Position numbers and translations under genes: made by a program
Part shown: positions 9,404 through 18,778 of the stretch, one piece after another
Numbering within the stretch: position 1 is the stretch's first letter
Layout of the letters: each line of letters starts with the position of its first letter
The notes under the pieces: generated by a model
What the model was told of the DNA's origin: nothing
Databases searched by the model: none
The model's input: the letters and a program-made list of their open reading frames with translations, nothing else
NCBI RefSeq assembly: GCF_026319325.1
Contig: NZ_JAPDMU010000001.1
Span: 744,001-808,000 of the forward strand
DNA from: Methylophaga sp. OBS3
Lineage (GTDB): Bacteria; Pseudomonadota; Gammaproteobacteria; Nitrosococcales; Methylophagaceae
Length of the DNA stretch: 64,000 bases
Direction: 5' to 3'

Positions 9404-10308
9404 TAACCGCGACCTCGGGTTTTGGTATTACCCAACTTAGCGTTTTTTTCGGTGAATTCGATTATCTGCGTAGCAATATCTTTGTTGGTAGCAGTCTCAA
9501 TGCCTTCCAGTCCTGGCGAAGAGTTAACTTCCATGACCACTGGACCATGGTTTGAACGCAGTAAATCGACACCACAGACGTTTAAACCCATAGTTTTTGC
9601 CGCTCTCACAGCCGTTGCCCGTTCCGCAGGCGTAATGCGAATGAGGTTAGCCGAACCACCACGATGTAAATTAGAGCGAAATTCGCCCTCTTTTCCTTGA
9701 CGTTTCATGGCAGCAACCACTTTATCGCCAATAACGAAACAGCGAATGTCGGCACCGCCTGCTTCTTTAATAAATTCTTGAACAAGGATGTTAGCTTTCA
9801 TGCCCATAAAAGCTTCGATAACACTCTCGGCAGCAGCTTGTGTTTCGGCTAATACAACACCGATACCTTGTGTGCCCTCAAGCAATTTAATGACCAGCGG
9901 CGCGCCACCAACCATTTTGATTAAGTCATCAACATCATCGGGACGATGAGCAAAACCGGTAACCGGTAAGCCGATACCTTTACGAGATAATAATTGCAGT
10001 GCACGTAATTTATCGCGAGATCGACTAATCGCGACAGATTCGTTAAGCGGGTAAACCCCCATCATTTCAAACTGTCGAAGTACAGCTGTACCGTAAAAGG
10101 TGACAGATGCACCGATACGCGGAATAACGGCATCAAACCCAGTTAAATTTTCACCTTTGTAATGCACTTCAGGCTTCATCGAGGTGATGTTCATATAGCA
10201 ACGCAAAACGTCTAAAACATGGACCTCATGACCGCGCGCCTCAGCAGCTTCAACTAATCGCTGCGTCGAATACAACTTAGGGTTGCGCGACAAAATGCCT
10301 ATTTTCAT
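9403..10308 (-). CDS. rimK: RimK-type alpha-L-glutamate ligase
   Basis: 301 residues. RimK is an ATP-grasp ligase that adds glutamate residues to the C-terminus of ribosomal protein S6 and can make poly-alpha-glutamate. The sequence starts [15 protein letters not shown], has the FDAVIPRIG segment, the ATP-grasp lysines in [16 protein letters not shown], and the metal-binding [15 protein letters not shown] near residue 260. It overlaps the retropepsin-like gene upstream by four bases (ATGA) and the aspartoacylase-like gene downstream by one base. Confidence 0.93.
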   Translation of the reverse strand: MKIGILSRNPKLYSTQRLVEAAEARGHEVHVLDVLRCYMNITSMKPEVHYKGENLTGFDAVIPRIGASVTFYGTAVLRQFEMMGVYPLNESVAISRSRDKLRALQLLSRKGIGLPVTGFAHRPDDVDDLIKMVGGAPLVIKLLEGTQGIGVVLAETQAAAESVIEAFMGMKANILVQEFIKEAGGADIRCFVIGDKVVAAMKRQGKEGEFRSNLHRGGSANLIRITPAERATAVRAAKTMGLNVCGVDLLRSNHGPVVMEVNSSPGLEGIETATNKDIATQIIEFTEKNAKLGNTKTRGRG

Positions 10309-10805
10309 GCAGATTCTCCATTCGGCACACTACCCGACTGCGCCTGAATTACATCAATGAGATTTTGCCCTGCCAGATAAGACAGAGTGGGATTAACCAC
10401 TATATTACCAGCGGTCATTGCGGTTCGCCCAAGTAACATTCTAAAGCGCATCGTATCGCGATTGGTTAACGTCACTTCAATGGGAAAACTGCTTTCACCA
10501 ATTTGCAGTAATGTTTTGATCACATAGCGTTTTTCGGTATGACCACCAGAGTCAGTGACATCGCGTTCATCTAAAACGGGTGCTTCACACCACACTTCAG
10601 TTTCGGTATCCCCTTGATTGGGATGAACTCCAAAGCGCACCCAAGTCAGATTATCGCGCTCGAACGGTATAACTGAAAATGCATGGATAGCTGAGGTACG
10701 TGCGCCAGTATCCACTTTGGCTTTAATTTCATTGATACCTAATTCAGGCAAAGACAACCATTCTCGCCAGCCAACAATAATATGGCCTGATTCATCTCTA
10801 TTCAT
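10305..10805 (-). CDS. RimB-like retropepsin-type (DUF785) endopeptidase
   Basis: 166 residues of the family annotated as ATP-dependent zinc protease, which has a retropepsin-like fold. The aspartic-protease-like motif [13 protein letters not shown] lies near residue 31, and LLGRTAM near the C-terminus is the second psi-loop-like segment. In pseudomonads a RimB of this family is encoded beside rimK and acts against RimK glutamylation. The four-base overlap with rimK here supports the same pairing. It is the first gene of the three-gene unit. Confidence 0.85.
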   Translation of the reverse strand: MNRDESGHIIVGWREWLSLPELGINEIKAKVDTGARTSAIHAFSVIPFERDNLTWVRFGVHPNQGDTETEVWCEAPVLDERDVTDSGGHTEKRYVIKTLLQIGESSFPIEVTLTNRDTMRFRMLLGRTAMTAGNIVVNPTLSYLAGQNLIDVIQAQSGSVPNGESA

Positions 10806-10981
10806 ATTTATAGTTGTTTGAAGTGAATAATAGACAAAACATAAACGAGCTTGGTCATTAATGCCAGGAAAAATGGCAGGTAAATGCTTTTGGGCGAGCG
10901 TGAAAAACGATGCGTTTTGGTTGCTATTGATAAAGCGAAAAACTTGAGGATATGAATTTGAGAAATGATTTAACTAGCCAA

Positions 10982-11176
10982 TTAATCAAGCATATTTTTG
11001 TTCCAGTCTTTAACACCTTGCTCAATATTGGCTTTTTCTTGTGCCGCTTGATTACCTAAACCACTTAAGAAGTTAACAATACCATCACCAAATTTATCAG
11101 CAAGTATATTGCCAGTCATAACTACAACCGTTGCCATAATGATTACGTAAATATGAGCCACTATTGTTCGCCACAT
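10982..11176 (-). CDS. Small single-pass membrane protein of unknown function
   Basis: 64 residues. I prefer the ATG at 11176 because GGAG lies five bases before it; a TTG five codons upstream is less likely. There is one hydrophobic helix (about 3-25, with AHIYVIIMATVVVMTG) and a charged C-terminal part (KANIEQGVKDWNKN). No family recognised. It follows the pilin gene on the same strand but a strong terminator separates them, so readthrough or an independent promoter would be needed. Confidence 0.6.
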   Translation of the reverse strand: MWRTIVAHIYVIIMATVVVMTGNILADKFGDGIVNFLSGLGNQAAQEKANIEQGVKDWNKNMLD

Positions 11177-11220
11177 AAAGTCTCCAATCAAAACAAAACT
11201 TAGTTTAGATTAGCCAATAT

Positions 11221-11250
11221 AAAAAAGCCCCAGATTTTCTGGGGCTTTTT
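11221..11250. terminator. Bidirectional rho-independent terminator after the pilin gene
   Basis: An eight-base-pair stem (GCCCCAGA with TCTGGGGC, loop TTT) is flanked by A-runs and T-runs on both sides, so it can stop transcription in either direction. It lies between the pilin stop and the small membrane protein start. Confidence 0.9.
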
Positions 11251-11286
11251 AGGGTTTCTACTTCTACAAACTAAACTGAGTTATGT

Positions 11287-11757
11287 TTAGGTAGAAGGTT
11301 TAAATTTTGCAGGGATAGTGCCGCCTGTTGCATCATCAGGAACAGACCAGCGCATACCAGTAGTTGTACAATTGCCAGTGTAAATAACTGTCGAGTTTAC
11401 TGGAACACCTGAACTACCACCGATGGCTTTGTATGTAATAGTTACAAGAGCTTGATCTGTGTTTGGAGTACCTGGAGCAATTACAATGGATGTCACAACG
11501 TCTGTATCAAACTCAGTACCTGCGTCAGTTGTACCATAACCGAATGCAGTATTACTTGTACTTGCACCTAACGTTCCTTCACTACAGGCAATACCTAATG
11601 CAGTTCGAGCAGGAGCAGACATACTTACACCCTCTTGGACTTTGGCACGGATTGTGTAATCTTGGTAAGCAGGTAATGCAATTGCAGCCAAAATACCGAT
11701 AATCGCAACAACAATCATCAGCTCGATTAATGTAAAACCATGTTGAACCTGTTTCAT
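11287..11757 (-). CDS. pilA: Type IV major pilin (PilA-like)
   Basis: 156 residues. The prepilin leader is short (MKQVQHG), with cleavage expected before [17 protein letters not shown] is +1 and E is +5. The hydrophobic N-terminal helix is followed by [11 protein letters not shown] and a globular domain with two Cys (IACSEG and [10 protein letters not shown]) that likely form a disulfide loop. AAGGAG lies seven bases before the ATG. Its product would be exported and assembled as pilus fibre. The next gene upstream encodes a possible pilin glycan ligase. Confidence 0.93.
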   Translation of the reverse strand: MKQVQHGFTLIELMIVVAIIGILAAIALPAYQDYTIRAKVQEGVSMSAPARTALGIACSEGTLGASTSNTAFGYGTTDAGTEFDTDVVTSIVIAPGTPNTDQALVTITYKAIGGSSGVPVNSTVIYTGNCTTTGMRWSVPDDATGGTIPAKFKPST

Positions 11758-11919
11758 TTTCTACTCCTTAGATTTGAGAAAACAGCAAAAACTCTAAATT
11801 TTGCTCAAATTTGTATAAGCCAAATCCGTACCAACTTTTAACATATTGTTTTTATTATAATTAACCAATAGTTCTTAACACAAAAACATCACCAGAACGT
11901 CACAAAGCGACAATTAATG

Positions 11920-13629
11920 TCAGTATTTACAAAATTCAACTGCGTTTTGAAACCTTGTTTCTTCTGGATAAAGGAGAAGTGCTTGGTGTGCATTACTACA
12001 GTAATTAGTTTTATCACCTAAAAACTCGTAAGCATCAACGAGCTTAATAAATAAGTCGACATCTGGTTGTGAAGCTTTTAACTCTTCTCCCCACACTGTG
12101 TAATAACGCACATTATCCGGTAAACCACTCTGAATACTTGAATACAGAATTGCACTAAGATCAATCCAACGCGCCTGATCGCCCAAATATGGGTTTTTGT
12201 ATGCGTAAGGCAAGGGGGTATCCATTTGCTCACCCTGATAGTAAAAAACAAAATCCCAATTTGCTCGCAAAGTATGTGCGTAAAAAACAATAAGTAATGA
12301 AGTAACAGAAACAACAGTTAACCTAGTTAAGTTAATTGCCGCTTTAGTAATGCCAATCTGTTTAACATTTGTCTTATGGTTTAACAACGAATAAATAATG
12401 ATAATAAAAACGAACCAATGGATTACTGACATATAAAAGGGTAGCTCTACCTGAGTATGTAACGCCATTGGTAACAACATCCCTGCAGATAATATCGCTC
12501 TATTGGTTGATGTTTTCACACCAGCTAAAATCACTCCAATTACAACGAGAACCATTCCAATAAATGCAATAACACCACCTTCTACAAGCCATTGAATGAT
12601 CTCGTTGTGAGGGTGACTTACATATTTTGTGAGTAATTTTGCTTCGGGATTTTCGGTATAAAACTCTGGTTTGGCAAATTGCCATGCCGGACCAAAGCTG
12701 CCAATACCATGTCCCACCAATGGTGACTCAGCAATTAATCCCATTGAAATGGCATACATGCCAAGCCTTGCTTCGCCAGAGTAACCAGACTGCATCGCCC
12801 GCGCCTTATCAACGAGACGATCTCCACCCGGCATATTGGCACCACCAAAGAACCCTATAACAACAGCTAACAACAAGGCTTGGGATACTTTGTTTTTATT
12901 TAATTTGGTGACGACTACAGGTAGAACAACGGTTAACGAGATGATTAAGGTTAAAGTCCCTATTCTTGAACCTGATACACCAACAATGAATGCTGCCAAC
13001 AAAGTGGCAATAATCAGTACCCAACTTCTTAAATTAATCCTTCTAAATGCCGGTCGTGTGGAGAGATAAACCGAAATCATAATGGCAGTGACCTGGTAGG
13101 TCGCCATGTTATTGATTTGTTGAAATAAACTTGTCGGAATGCCCTTTTCACTTTTAGGTAAAAAGAACGGCATATCAAGCTTTAACCAGATTTGCATTAA
13201 GCCAATAACACTAAATATCAATGCAGATATCACAATGATAAATAACAGCCTATCAACCCTAGCTTGACTAAGACGCGCTTGAAATAGAGCAAAAAAGAAC
13301 GCTAAACCGCCCCAGATGAACAAAAGACGAAAGAGCCATTTCAAAGGCTGTTCAACGCCTGCAATAAAGCCACTGAGTGTTGCCAAAATGGGAAAGGCAG
13401 CAATCATCCATAGGTATTTGGGCAGAACGTATTCACGTGTTTTTAAAACTTTAAGAAAACTGTAAGAAATAAAAATGGTTGCTACTAACCAAATGGTGAT
13501 GTTGTGAGGAATCCGTAATCCCTCGCCACCTAAGTTAGGGTGGTAATACAATGACGCCAACAGGAACAGTATCGCCAACATGATCTCCGCTGGCGTCCAT
13601 CTGAGGTATTTCGTAACTGCTTGCGTCAT
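11920..13629 (-). CDS. O-antigen ligase/PglL-like O-oligosaccharyltransferase (putative pilin glycosylase)
   Basis: 569 residues with about 12 hydrophobic segments, a Wzy/WaaL-type membrane domain and a soluble C-terminus ending in short helical repeats (KLVDAYEFLGD...HQALLLYPEE), as in PglL/PilO O-oligosaccharyltransferases. The loop SPLVGHGIGSFGPAWQFA...VSHPHNEIIQWLVEGG contains the conserved H and E typical of the ligase family. I start at ATG 13629, preceded by AAGGA seven bases away; upstream non-ATG starts are less likely. Adjacency to pilA suggests transfer of a lipid-linked glycan to pilin, but O-antigen ligation remains possible. Confidence 0.82.
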   Translation of the reverse strand: MTQAVTKYLRWTPAEIMLAILFLLASLYYHPNLGGEGLRIPHNITIWLVATIFISYSFLKVLKTREYVLPKYLWMIAAFPILATLSGFIAGVEQPLKWLFRLLFIWGGLAFFFALFQARLSQARVDRLLFIIVISALIFSVIGLMQIWLKLDMPFFLPKSEKGIPTSLFQQINNMATYQVTAIMISVYLSTRPAFRRINLRSWVLIIATLLAAFIVGVSGSRIGTLTLIISLTVVLPVVVTKLNKNKVSQALLLAVVIGFFGGANMPGGDRLVDKARAMQSGYSGEARLGMYAISMGLIAESPLVGHGIGSFGPAWQFAKPEFYTENPEAKLLTKYVSHPHNEIIQWLVEGGVIAFIGMVLVVIGVILAGVKTSTNRAILSAGMLLPMALHTQVELPFYMSVIHWFVFIIIIYSLLNHKTNVKQIGITKAAINLTRLTVVSVTSLLIVFYAHTLRANWDFVFYYQGEQMDTPLPYAYKNPYLGDQARWIDLSAILYSSIQSGLPDNVRYYTVWGEELKASQPDVDLFIKLVDAYEFLGDKTNYCSNAHQALLLYPEETRFQNAVEFCKY

Positions 13630-13688
13630 GCTGATTTCCTTGCATATTAGATAAGTTTTTTCTGAGCCAATCACAGACAACTTGTTGT

Positions 13689-15284
13689 TTAGACCGATGG
13701 TTTTAAGTCAAAGGCAATACAAATTCTTTCTTCATTTGAGCTAAATGGAATGGTGCGATGAAAAACCGATGACGGAAACATCACAACATCACCGACTTCT
13801 GGTGCAATGGTTTTAGTTGTGAAGTTGTCATGCTGCTTCGGGTAATCATCGCCATGCGTGGATAACTCAATACTCCCCTCATGCTCATGCGTTTTGTTTT
13901 TGGGTAAAGACAAATATAACGAACCGCTTACCCAACCTTCTTCATGAATATGAGAGGTCAAATGGCCACCGGTTTTCATTTTGACGTACCAGGCACTCGC
14001 AATCACAGTCTGCTTTGGAAAACTCTTCACGAATATGCAATTTTCGCCTTTAAAACTCACACGATAACGATTGATTGCATCAACAACGAGTTCACCCACT
14101 TTTTGAAAAGAGGCTTCTGGTCGTTTGAAAAGATTACCGGCACTTTGCACACCATTGTGTAAGCGGCCCTGACTTTTTTCTTCGATATCCGCTTGTTCAA
14201 TATCCGCCAGCAATTGCTTAAGTAATTCGCTATCACCTTTAAGCTCTGGAATATCTAGATGACAAACAAAATCCAGCGGATTGGGACAAAAGTTATAGTC
14301 ATTATCGGTGCCAAAATTTTCAGCATAATGACCTGTTAAGGTCGCGAGGAATGGCGAGGTATGTTTGGTTTTTTTGAGTTTATCCAAACCCGCCTTAAAC
14401 TCATCAAACTTGCTAGTTTTGTACAGGCAGTAAAGCATTCGCTCTTGCCAGTCCGCGTACTGCGATTTTTCGAAATACGCTAATGCTTGTTCCAAATCAC
14501 CACTGTCATACAGATAAACCGCCAAACTATAATTTGCCAATGGCAATGTTGGATCTAATCTAAGCGCTTCTTTGTAGGCGGCCACGGATTCATCATAACG
14601 CCCTTGATCACGCAGGACTTCACCAATATTACTGTGCACTTCCGCATAATCAGGGTTTAAAGCCAATGCTTGGTTATATGCCTCAATAGCGTCAGCCAAT
14701 CTGCCCTGATTTTTTAATACCGTACCCAAGTTAAAGTACATCTTGGCATCTTGATTAAGCTGTAATGCTTTTTTATATGCCGCTTCAGCCTCAATAGATT
14801 TACCCTGCTCTTGAAGACAAACACCAAGGTTGGCAATCGCCTCAAAAAAACCGGGCTGTTGATCAATTGCTTTTTGGTAGGCCTCCGCAGCTTGAGCAAA
14901 CTTGCTTTGATATTGCAGTGCAAAACCTAAGTTGTAATACGCATCCGTAAAACCGGGCTTGAGAGTTACTGTCTTTTTATAAGCCTGAATGGCTTCATCT
15001 GTTCGATTTAAATTGGTTAACAAAATGCCTAGGTTAAAATGCATTTCCGCAATACTTGGGTCAATTTCCAACGCTTTACGAAAAGCCGCCACGGCATCTT
15101 TGAATTTATTCTGTGCAGCAAGCGCATTACCGTAGAGATTGTGAGCAACGAAAGCGCCGGGATAATTTTTGGTCAATTTTTTCGCCGCAGCTTCCGCCAC
15201 AGCAACTTGACCACTATTAAGTGCGTCAATAACAGGTTGAACTTCTTGGCTGCTTGGTTGGCGCATTGTCATTGGGCGTTTCAT
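13689..15284 (-). CDS. TPR protein with C-terminal 2OG-Fe(II) oxygenase-like domain
   Basis: 531 residues. About eight tetratricopeptide repeats span 10-300 (for example AEMHFNLGILLTNLNRTDEAIQAY). The C-terminal ~200 residues resemble a putative 2OG-Fe(II) oxygenase: HLTSHIHEEGWVSGSLYLSLP supplies candidate iron ligands, and GDVVMFPSSVFHRTIPF the distal His, followed by ERICIAFDL. TPR domains usually bind protein partners, so it may hydroxylate a protein or peptide. It lies about 60 bases upstream of the PglL-like gene on the same strand, which suggests a link to pilin or glycan modification. The start lacks an obvious Shine-Dalgarno sequence. Confidence 0.8.
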   Translation of the reverse strand: MKRPMTMRQPSSQEVQPVIDALNSGQVAVAEAAAKKLTKNYPGAFVAHNLYGNALAAQNKFKDAVAAFRKALEIDPSIAEMHFNLGILLTNLNRTDEAIQAYKKTVTLKPGFTDAYYNLGFALQYQSKFAQAAEAYQKAIDQQPGFFEAIANLGVCLQEQGKSIEAEAAYKKALQLNQDAKMYFNLGTVLKNQGRLADAIEAYNQALALNPDYAEVHSNIGEVLRDQGRYDESVAAYKEALRLDPTLPLANYSLAVYLYDSGDLEQALAYFEKSQYADWQERMLYCLYKTSKFDEFKAGLDKLKKTKHTSPFLATLTGHYAENFGTDNDYNFCPNPLDFVCHLDIPELKGDSELLKQLLADIEQADIEEKSQGRLHNGVQSAGNLFKRPEASFQKVGELVVDAINRYRVSFKGENCIFVKSFPKQTVIASAWYVKMKTGGHLTSHIHEEGWVSGSLYLSLPKNKTHEHEGSIELSTHGDDYPKQHDNFTTKTIAPEVGDVVMFPSSVFHRTIPFSSNEERICIAFDLKPSV

Positions 15285-15387
15285 ATTGTTATTACGGTTT
15301 ATTAATCAAGCACACGAATGTATAACAGCATGCCAACAGGGGCAAGCTTGCTACCCAAAAACGAATTAAGAAAATAAAGGTTAGATA

Positions 15388-16389
15388 ATGGATACAGTGA
15401 CACAGGCACTTTTAGGTGGTGCCGTTGGTTACCTTGTTGCCGGTAAAAAAGCGCCGAGAAAAGCACTGTTAACAGGCGCAGCCATTGCTGTTTTGCCAGA
15501 TCTTGATGTCTTTATTAGTTACGCTAATGATTTAGATAAGATGACTTTACACCGGAGTTGGACGCACTCTTGGTTAATTCAAACTTTGCTTGCGCCCATT
15601 CTGGCATTACTCATCAGTTATTTTGACAAAACGATCAGCTGGCAACGCTGGACAGTCTTAATTTGGCTTGCCTTAGTGACACACTCGGCACTTGATGCTT
15701 TAACAGTTTATGGCACGCAGTTATTCTGGCCGTTTATGCCTCACCCCGCTTCTGGTGGCAGTGTTTTCATTATTGACCCTATATACAGCTTGTTATTGTT
15801 GGCTGGTTTTATTGGCATCTTATTTTGGCCATCGATTAAATCACGAAAGCTGATGTTGACGGTGTTTAGCCTAAGCATGGTTTATCTAGGCTGGGGATTA
15901 ACCGCACAGCAATGGGTTACCGCCCAAACCAAAACGACACTTATTGAAAACAATATCAATTACCAGCATTTCCAAGTAAGTGCAGCACCCTTAAACACAC
16001 TACTTTGGCGTATCGTGGTGGTAACGGAAGACAAATATTATCAAGGCTTTCGCTCAGTTTTTGATGGTGATGCGCCACTAGTTTTAACTGAATATGATCG
16101 CGGCATTGAGGCACTGTCTGTCTTAAGCGACTCACCAGCTTTAACCAGAATTGAGTGGTTTACACGTGGTTTATACAAAGTCACCCAAACTGATGAGCTT
16201 ATGATCATTAGCGACCTTCGCATGGGAATGGAGCCTTATTATTTCTTCAGATTCCGTGTGGCGACATTTGATGACAACGAGTGGCACTTAGTTGAACCCA
16301 AACAAGTGCCTATGTTTAGAAACTCAGCAAATGGACTTCGTTGGGTTTGGCAACGAATTTGGCATCAGCAAGTTGAAATGAAGCCTTAA
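15388..16389 (+). CDS. YdjM-like membrane-bound metal-dependent hydrolase (DUF457)
   Basis: 333 residues. The N-terminus MDTVTQALLGGAVGY, PDLDVF and HRSWTHSWL fit the YdjM/DUF457 family, whose conserved Asp and His residues resemble phospholipase-C-type metal ligands; a further H is in LVTHSALDALT. Several transmembrane helices cover about 60-185, followed by a soluble C-terminal domain. Family members are described as LexA-regulated inner-membrane proteins in enterobacteria; no substrate is known. The gene is divergent from the TPR protein and convergent with the DUF2063 gene, overlapping its stop by four bases. Confidence 0.82.
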   Translation: MDTVTQALLGGAVGYLVAGKKAPRKALLTGAAIAVLPDLDVFISYANDLDKMTLHRSWTHSWLIQTLLAPILALLISYFDKTISWQRWTVLIWLALVTHSALDALTVYGTQLFWPFMPHPASGGSVFIIDPIYSLLLLAGFIGILFWPSIKSRKLMLTVFSLSMVYLGWGLTAQQWVTAQTKTTLIENNINYQHFQVSAAPLNTLLWRIVVVTEDKYYQGFRSVFDGDAPLVLTEYDRGIEALSVLSDSPALTRIEWFTRGLYKVTQTDELMIISDLRMGMEPYYFFRFRVATFDDNEWHLVEPKQVPMFRNSANGLRWVWQRIWHQQVEMKP

Positions 16390-17123
16390 TAAACGATGCC
16401 TTTGGCAAGCCAATCTTGAATCATTTGACGGGCTCCCTGCTCAACCGCTTCAGGACTAGGGTCTTGTAATTCAGCGGCAATGTTTGCTGCGGCTTGTTGC
16501 CCGGTTAAACCACTTTCAATGTATTCCAAGAGACGGGCACTTACCGCATTAAATTCTATGAACTTTACTTGATCATCCTCGTTTCGATAGACCAGTAAAA
16601 AATGTGGTGTTTCTGATATCGCATCAGGTTGATATTGCGGACTGATCTTATGTACAGGAAAGTCATAAGCTAATAACCATGCCAGTCGTGATTGCTGTAA
16701 TGGTATTGTCAATACATCATCACCATCGTTCAACTTTCTAAAGCAAAACTCTGTGTTGTCTATACCAAGCGCTAACTCTACCCATTCGTAATGCGCCAAG
16801 GCTTTAATGAAAATTGGATCCGCTGAGGTATCCCTTTCGTTTTCCAAATACTCAATAAACTCACGAGCGATTTGGTTAAATAAAGGGCGCTGACAACGAT
16901 GGCGAATCATAAAATCACGAATCATGGCCTGCCATTGCTCTTCCGTCAGCAAGCTTTTCAGAACAGGGAAAGCGGTACTGCAAAAATTTTGAATATTGTT
17001 GAAAACCAAACGTCGATAAATTGCCATCCGACGATCTTCGATATTTTCTGGTGCGGCACTGTTTGGATCACGAAGATGTCCGGCAAATGCCATCTGAACT
17101 TGGTGAAATTTAGCGGCTGTCAT
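16386..17123 (-). CDS. DUF2063 (HvfC/BufC-like) MNIO partner protein
   Basis: 245 residues. The N-terminal DUF2063 domain is clear: YRRLVFNNIQNFCSTAFPVLKSLL, then RHRCQRPLFNQIAREFIEYL, followed by an ALAHYEWVELAL segment. The C-terminal half is a winged-helix-like region. In known hvf/buf and tgl-type systems this protein helps the DUF692 enzyme recognise and modify a peptide. The gene starts two bases after the DUF692 stop, so the two are tightly coupled. Confidence 0.88.
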   Translation of the reverse strand: MTAAKFHQVQMAFAGHLRDPNSAAPENIEDRRMAIYRRLVFNNIQNFCSTAFPVLKSLLTEEQWQAMIRDFMIRHRCQRPLFNQIAREFIEYLENERDTSADPIFIKALAHYEWVELALGIDNTEFCFRKLNDGDDVLTIPLQQSRLAWLLAYDFPVHKISPQYQPDAISETPHFLLVYRNEDDQVKFIEFNAVSARLLEYIESGLTGQQAAANIAAELQDPSPEAVEQGARQMIQDWLAKGIVY

Positions 17124-17125
17124 CG

Positions 17126-17986
17126 TTATACGCCCACTACCTGTTTTAGCTTTTCATCATCTTGATAGCTTCGAATTTGTTCTACTTCTGCAAATAAGGT
17201 TTGCAAATCAGGGATATTAAAATCTCGCTCCAACAAGGTCGGCTTAACGCCATGTTGTTGGTAACAATAAGCCAATAAATCCCAAACAGGCTCAATAACA
17301 TCCGCACCATGGGTATCAACAATCAAATCAGCTGCTTCGTTGTTATGCCCAGCTATATGCATATAGGCAATACGGTTGCTATCGATGGCATCAATATAAG
17401 CTTTTGCTGAATAACGATGATTGATGCTGTTTACGTAAACATTATTAATATCTAGCAATAAGTCACAGTCTGCTTCGGCCAAAATCGCGTTCACAAATGT
17501 CAGTTCGTCGAGTTCTTGACCCGGCGCGGCATAGTAAGAGACATTTTCGATAATTAAACGACGCTGCAAAATGTCTTGTACTCGGCGGATCCTATCAGCA
17601 ACGTAGTGAACGGCTTCTTCTGTAAATGGGATTGGCATCAAGTCATACAAATGCCCATCATCACTACAATAGCTGAGATGCTCGCTATATAAACGAACTT
17701 GGTGAGTATCTAGGAAAGTTTTGATACGTTTAATGAAGTCTTCATCAAGTGATGTTGGTCCACCAATAGAAAGTGACAAACCATGGCATAACATGGGGTA
17801 ACGCTCAGTAAAAGCACGAAGTTTTTTACCAAGCCTGCCGCCCATTTCTAACCAGTTTTCTGGCGCAACTTCTAAGAAGTCTACGGGAGCGTTTTCTATG
17901 GATAGCAGCTCATCCATAAATGTCCGCCGCAGTCCAAGCCCAGCACCTTGTACACCATTCATTGAAATATGATTTATCGTTTCCAT
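17126..17986 (-). CDS. DUF692 multinuclear non-heme iron oxidative enzyme (MNIO, HvfB/BufB/MbnB-like)
   Basis: 286 residues, a TIM-barrel of the MNIO family, which uses two or three irons and O2 to modify cysteine or other residues in ribosomally made peptides. Family marks are [72 protein letters not shown] and DTHGADV, which supply the His/Asp/Glu metal ligands. It sits between a secreted CGC-motif protein and the DUF2063 partner. No short Cys-rich precursor of the bufferin type is visible next to it. Confidence 0.93.
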   Translation of the reverse strand: METINHISMNGVQGAGLGLRRTFMDELLSIENAPVDFLEVAPENWLEMGGRLGKKLRAFTERYPMLCHGLSLSIGGPTSLDEDFIKRIKTFLDTHQVRLYSEHLSYCSDDGHLYDLMPIPFTEEAVHYVADRIRRVQDILQRRLIIENVSYYAAPGQELDELTFVNAILAEADCDLLLDINNVYVNSINHRYSAKAYIDAIDSNRIAYMHIAGHNNEAADLIVDTHGADVIEPVWDLLAYCYQQHGVKPTLLERDFNIPDLQTLFAEVEQIRSYQDDEKLKQVVGV

Positions 17987-18022
17987 ACAGCTAGGACGTC
18001 TATCCGATAGTTTTGTTACAAA

Positions 18023-18778
18023 CTATTTTTCTTCGCTGATTTCAAACATGCTGCGATCAACACCAACGTTTCCGGTTTGCTCATCATAAAGATAAACAAT
18101 CGCCTTGTAGTGCCCCGGCTTAGTGATTGTCGTTTGACCACTAAACATCCCTACCGGACCTATAAACTTAAGTGCTACCTCATCGATTTTTTCATCATCC
18201 TGCATGATGATAGCTGTGGCTTCATAGTTTTTTGCTTGCCAATGACCATCATGGGTAATCGGGCAACCACATAACAACGATGCTTTAGTCATAATATCGA
18301 CTTTACCGCCCTCGATTACTGACGTCCAAGCATCAACAATAAAACCTGTCATCGAGAGCACAATGCCATCGCCGACAATATCTTTGCCCGGTACTACCCA
18401 ACTCGTCATTGAGGTTTCTTGCAATGCCTGACGATATCCATAGGGGCCAATTAACTTAAATCGTAGTAACCGCGGCGAGTCTATATCGACAGTCGCTAAA
18501 TAACCTGCTGTTTTCGCATCCGTTTGACGTTCGCCACGCTGAATAGGATTTTCAATCAGTACTTTAGTATCGCCGGTTCCGCCTTTGATCCAGCCTTGGT
18601 CTAAAATCTCACCAGTTTCAGCATCTTCAACTATCGCTTTAATACCACCGACACTGCTGCCAATAAATTTAGAATCAACGGCTTTAGCACGCACCATAAT
18701 TTGCGTTGGCTCTGCTAATACTGGGAAAGAGACCAATAAAGTGAGACCTGCTAATAAACTTGTATTTAATTTACGCAT
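18023..18778 (-). CDS. Secreted/periplasmic protein with CGC motif, possible MNIO substrate
   Basis: 251 residues; no family recognised. I start at ATG 18778, which has AGGTG upstream and gives a clean Sec signal (MRKLNTSLLAGLTLLVSFPVLA, cleavage after A22). The mature part is beta-rich, and its only Cys residues are C170 and C172 in LLCGCPITHDGHW, next to two His residues. The gene overlaps the rhodanese stop by eight bases and precedes the DUF692 gene by 36 bases. A role as metal-binding protein or as target of Cys modification by the MNIO enzyme is inference from context. Confidence 0.7.
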   Translation of the reverse strand: MRKLNTSLLAGLTLLVSFPVLAEPTQIMVRAKAVDSKFIGSSVGGIKAIVEDAETGEILDQGWIKGGTGDTKVLIENPIQRGERQTDAKTAGYLATVDIDSPRLLRFKLIGPYGYRQALQETSMTSWVVPGKDIVGDGIVLSMTGFIVDAWTSVIEGGKVDIMTKASLLCGCPITHDGHWQAKNYEATAIIMQDDEKIDEVALKFIGPVGMFSGQTTITKPGHYKAIVYLYDEQTGNVGVDRSMFEISEEK

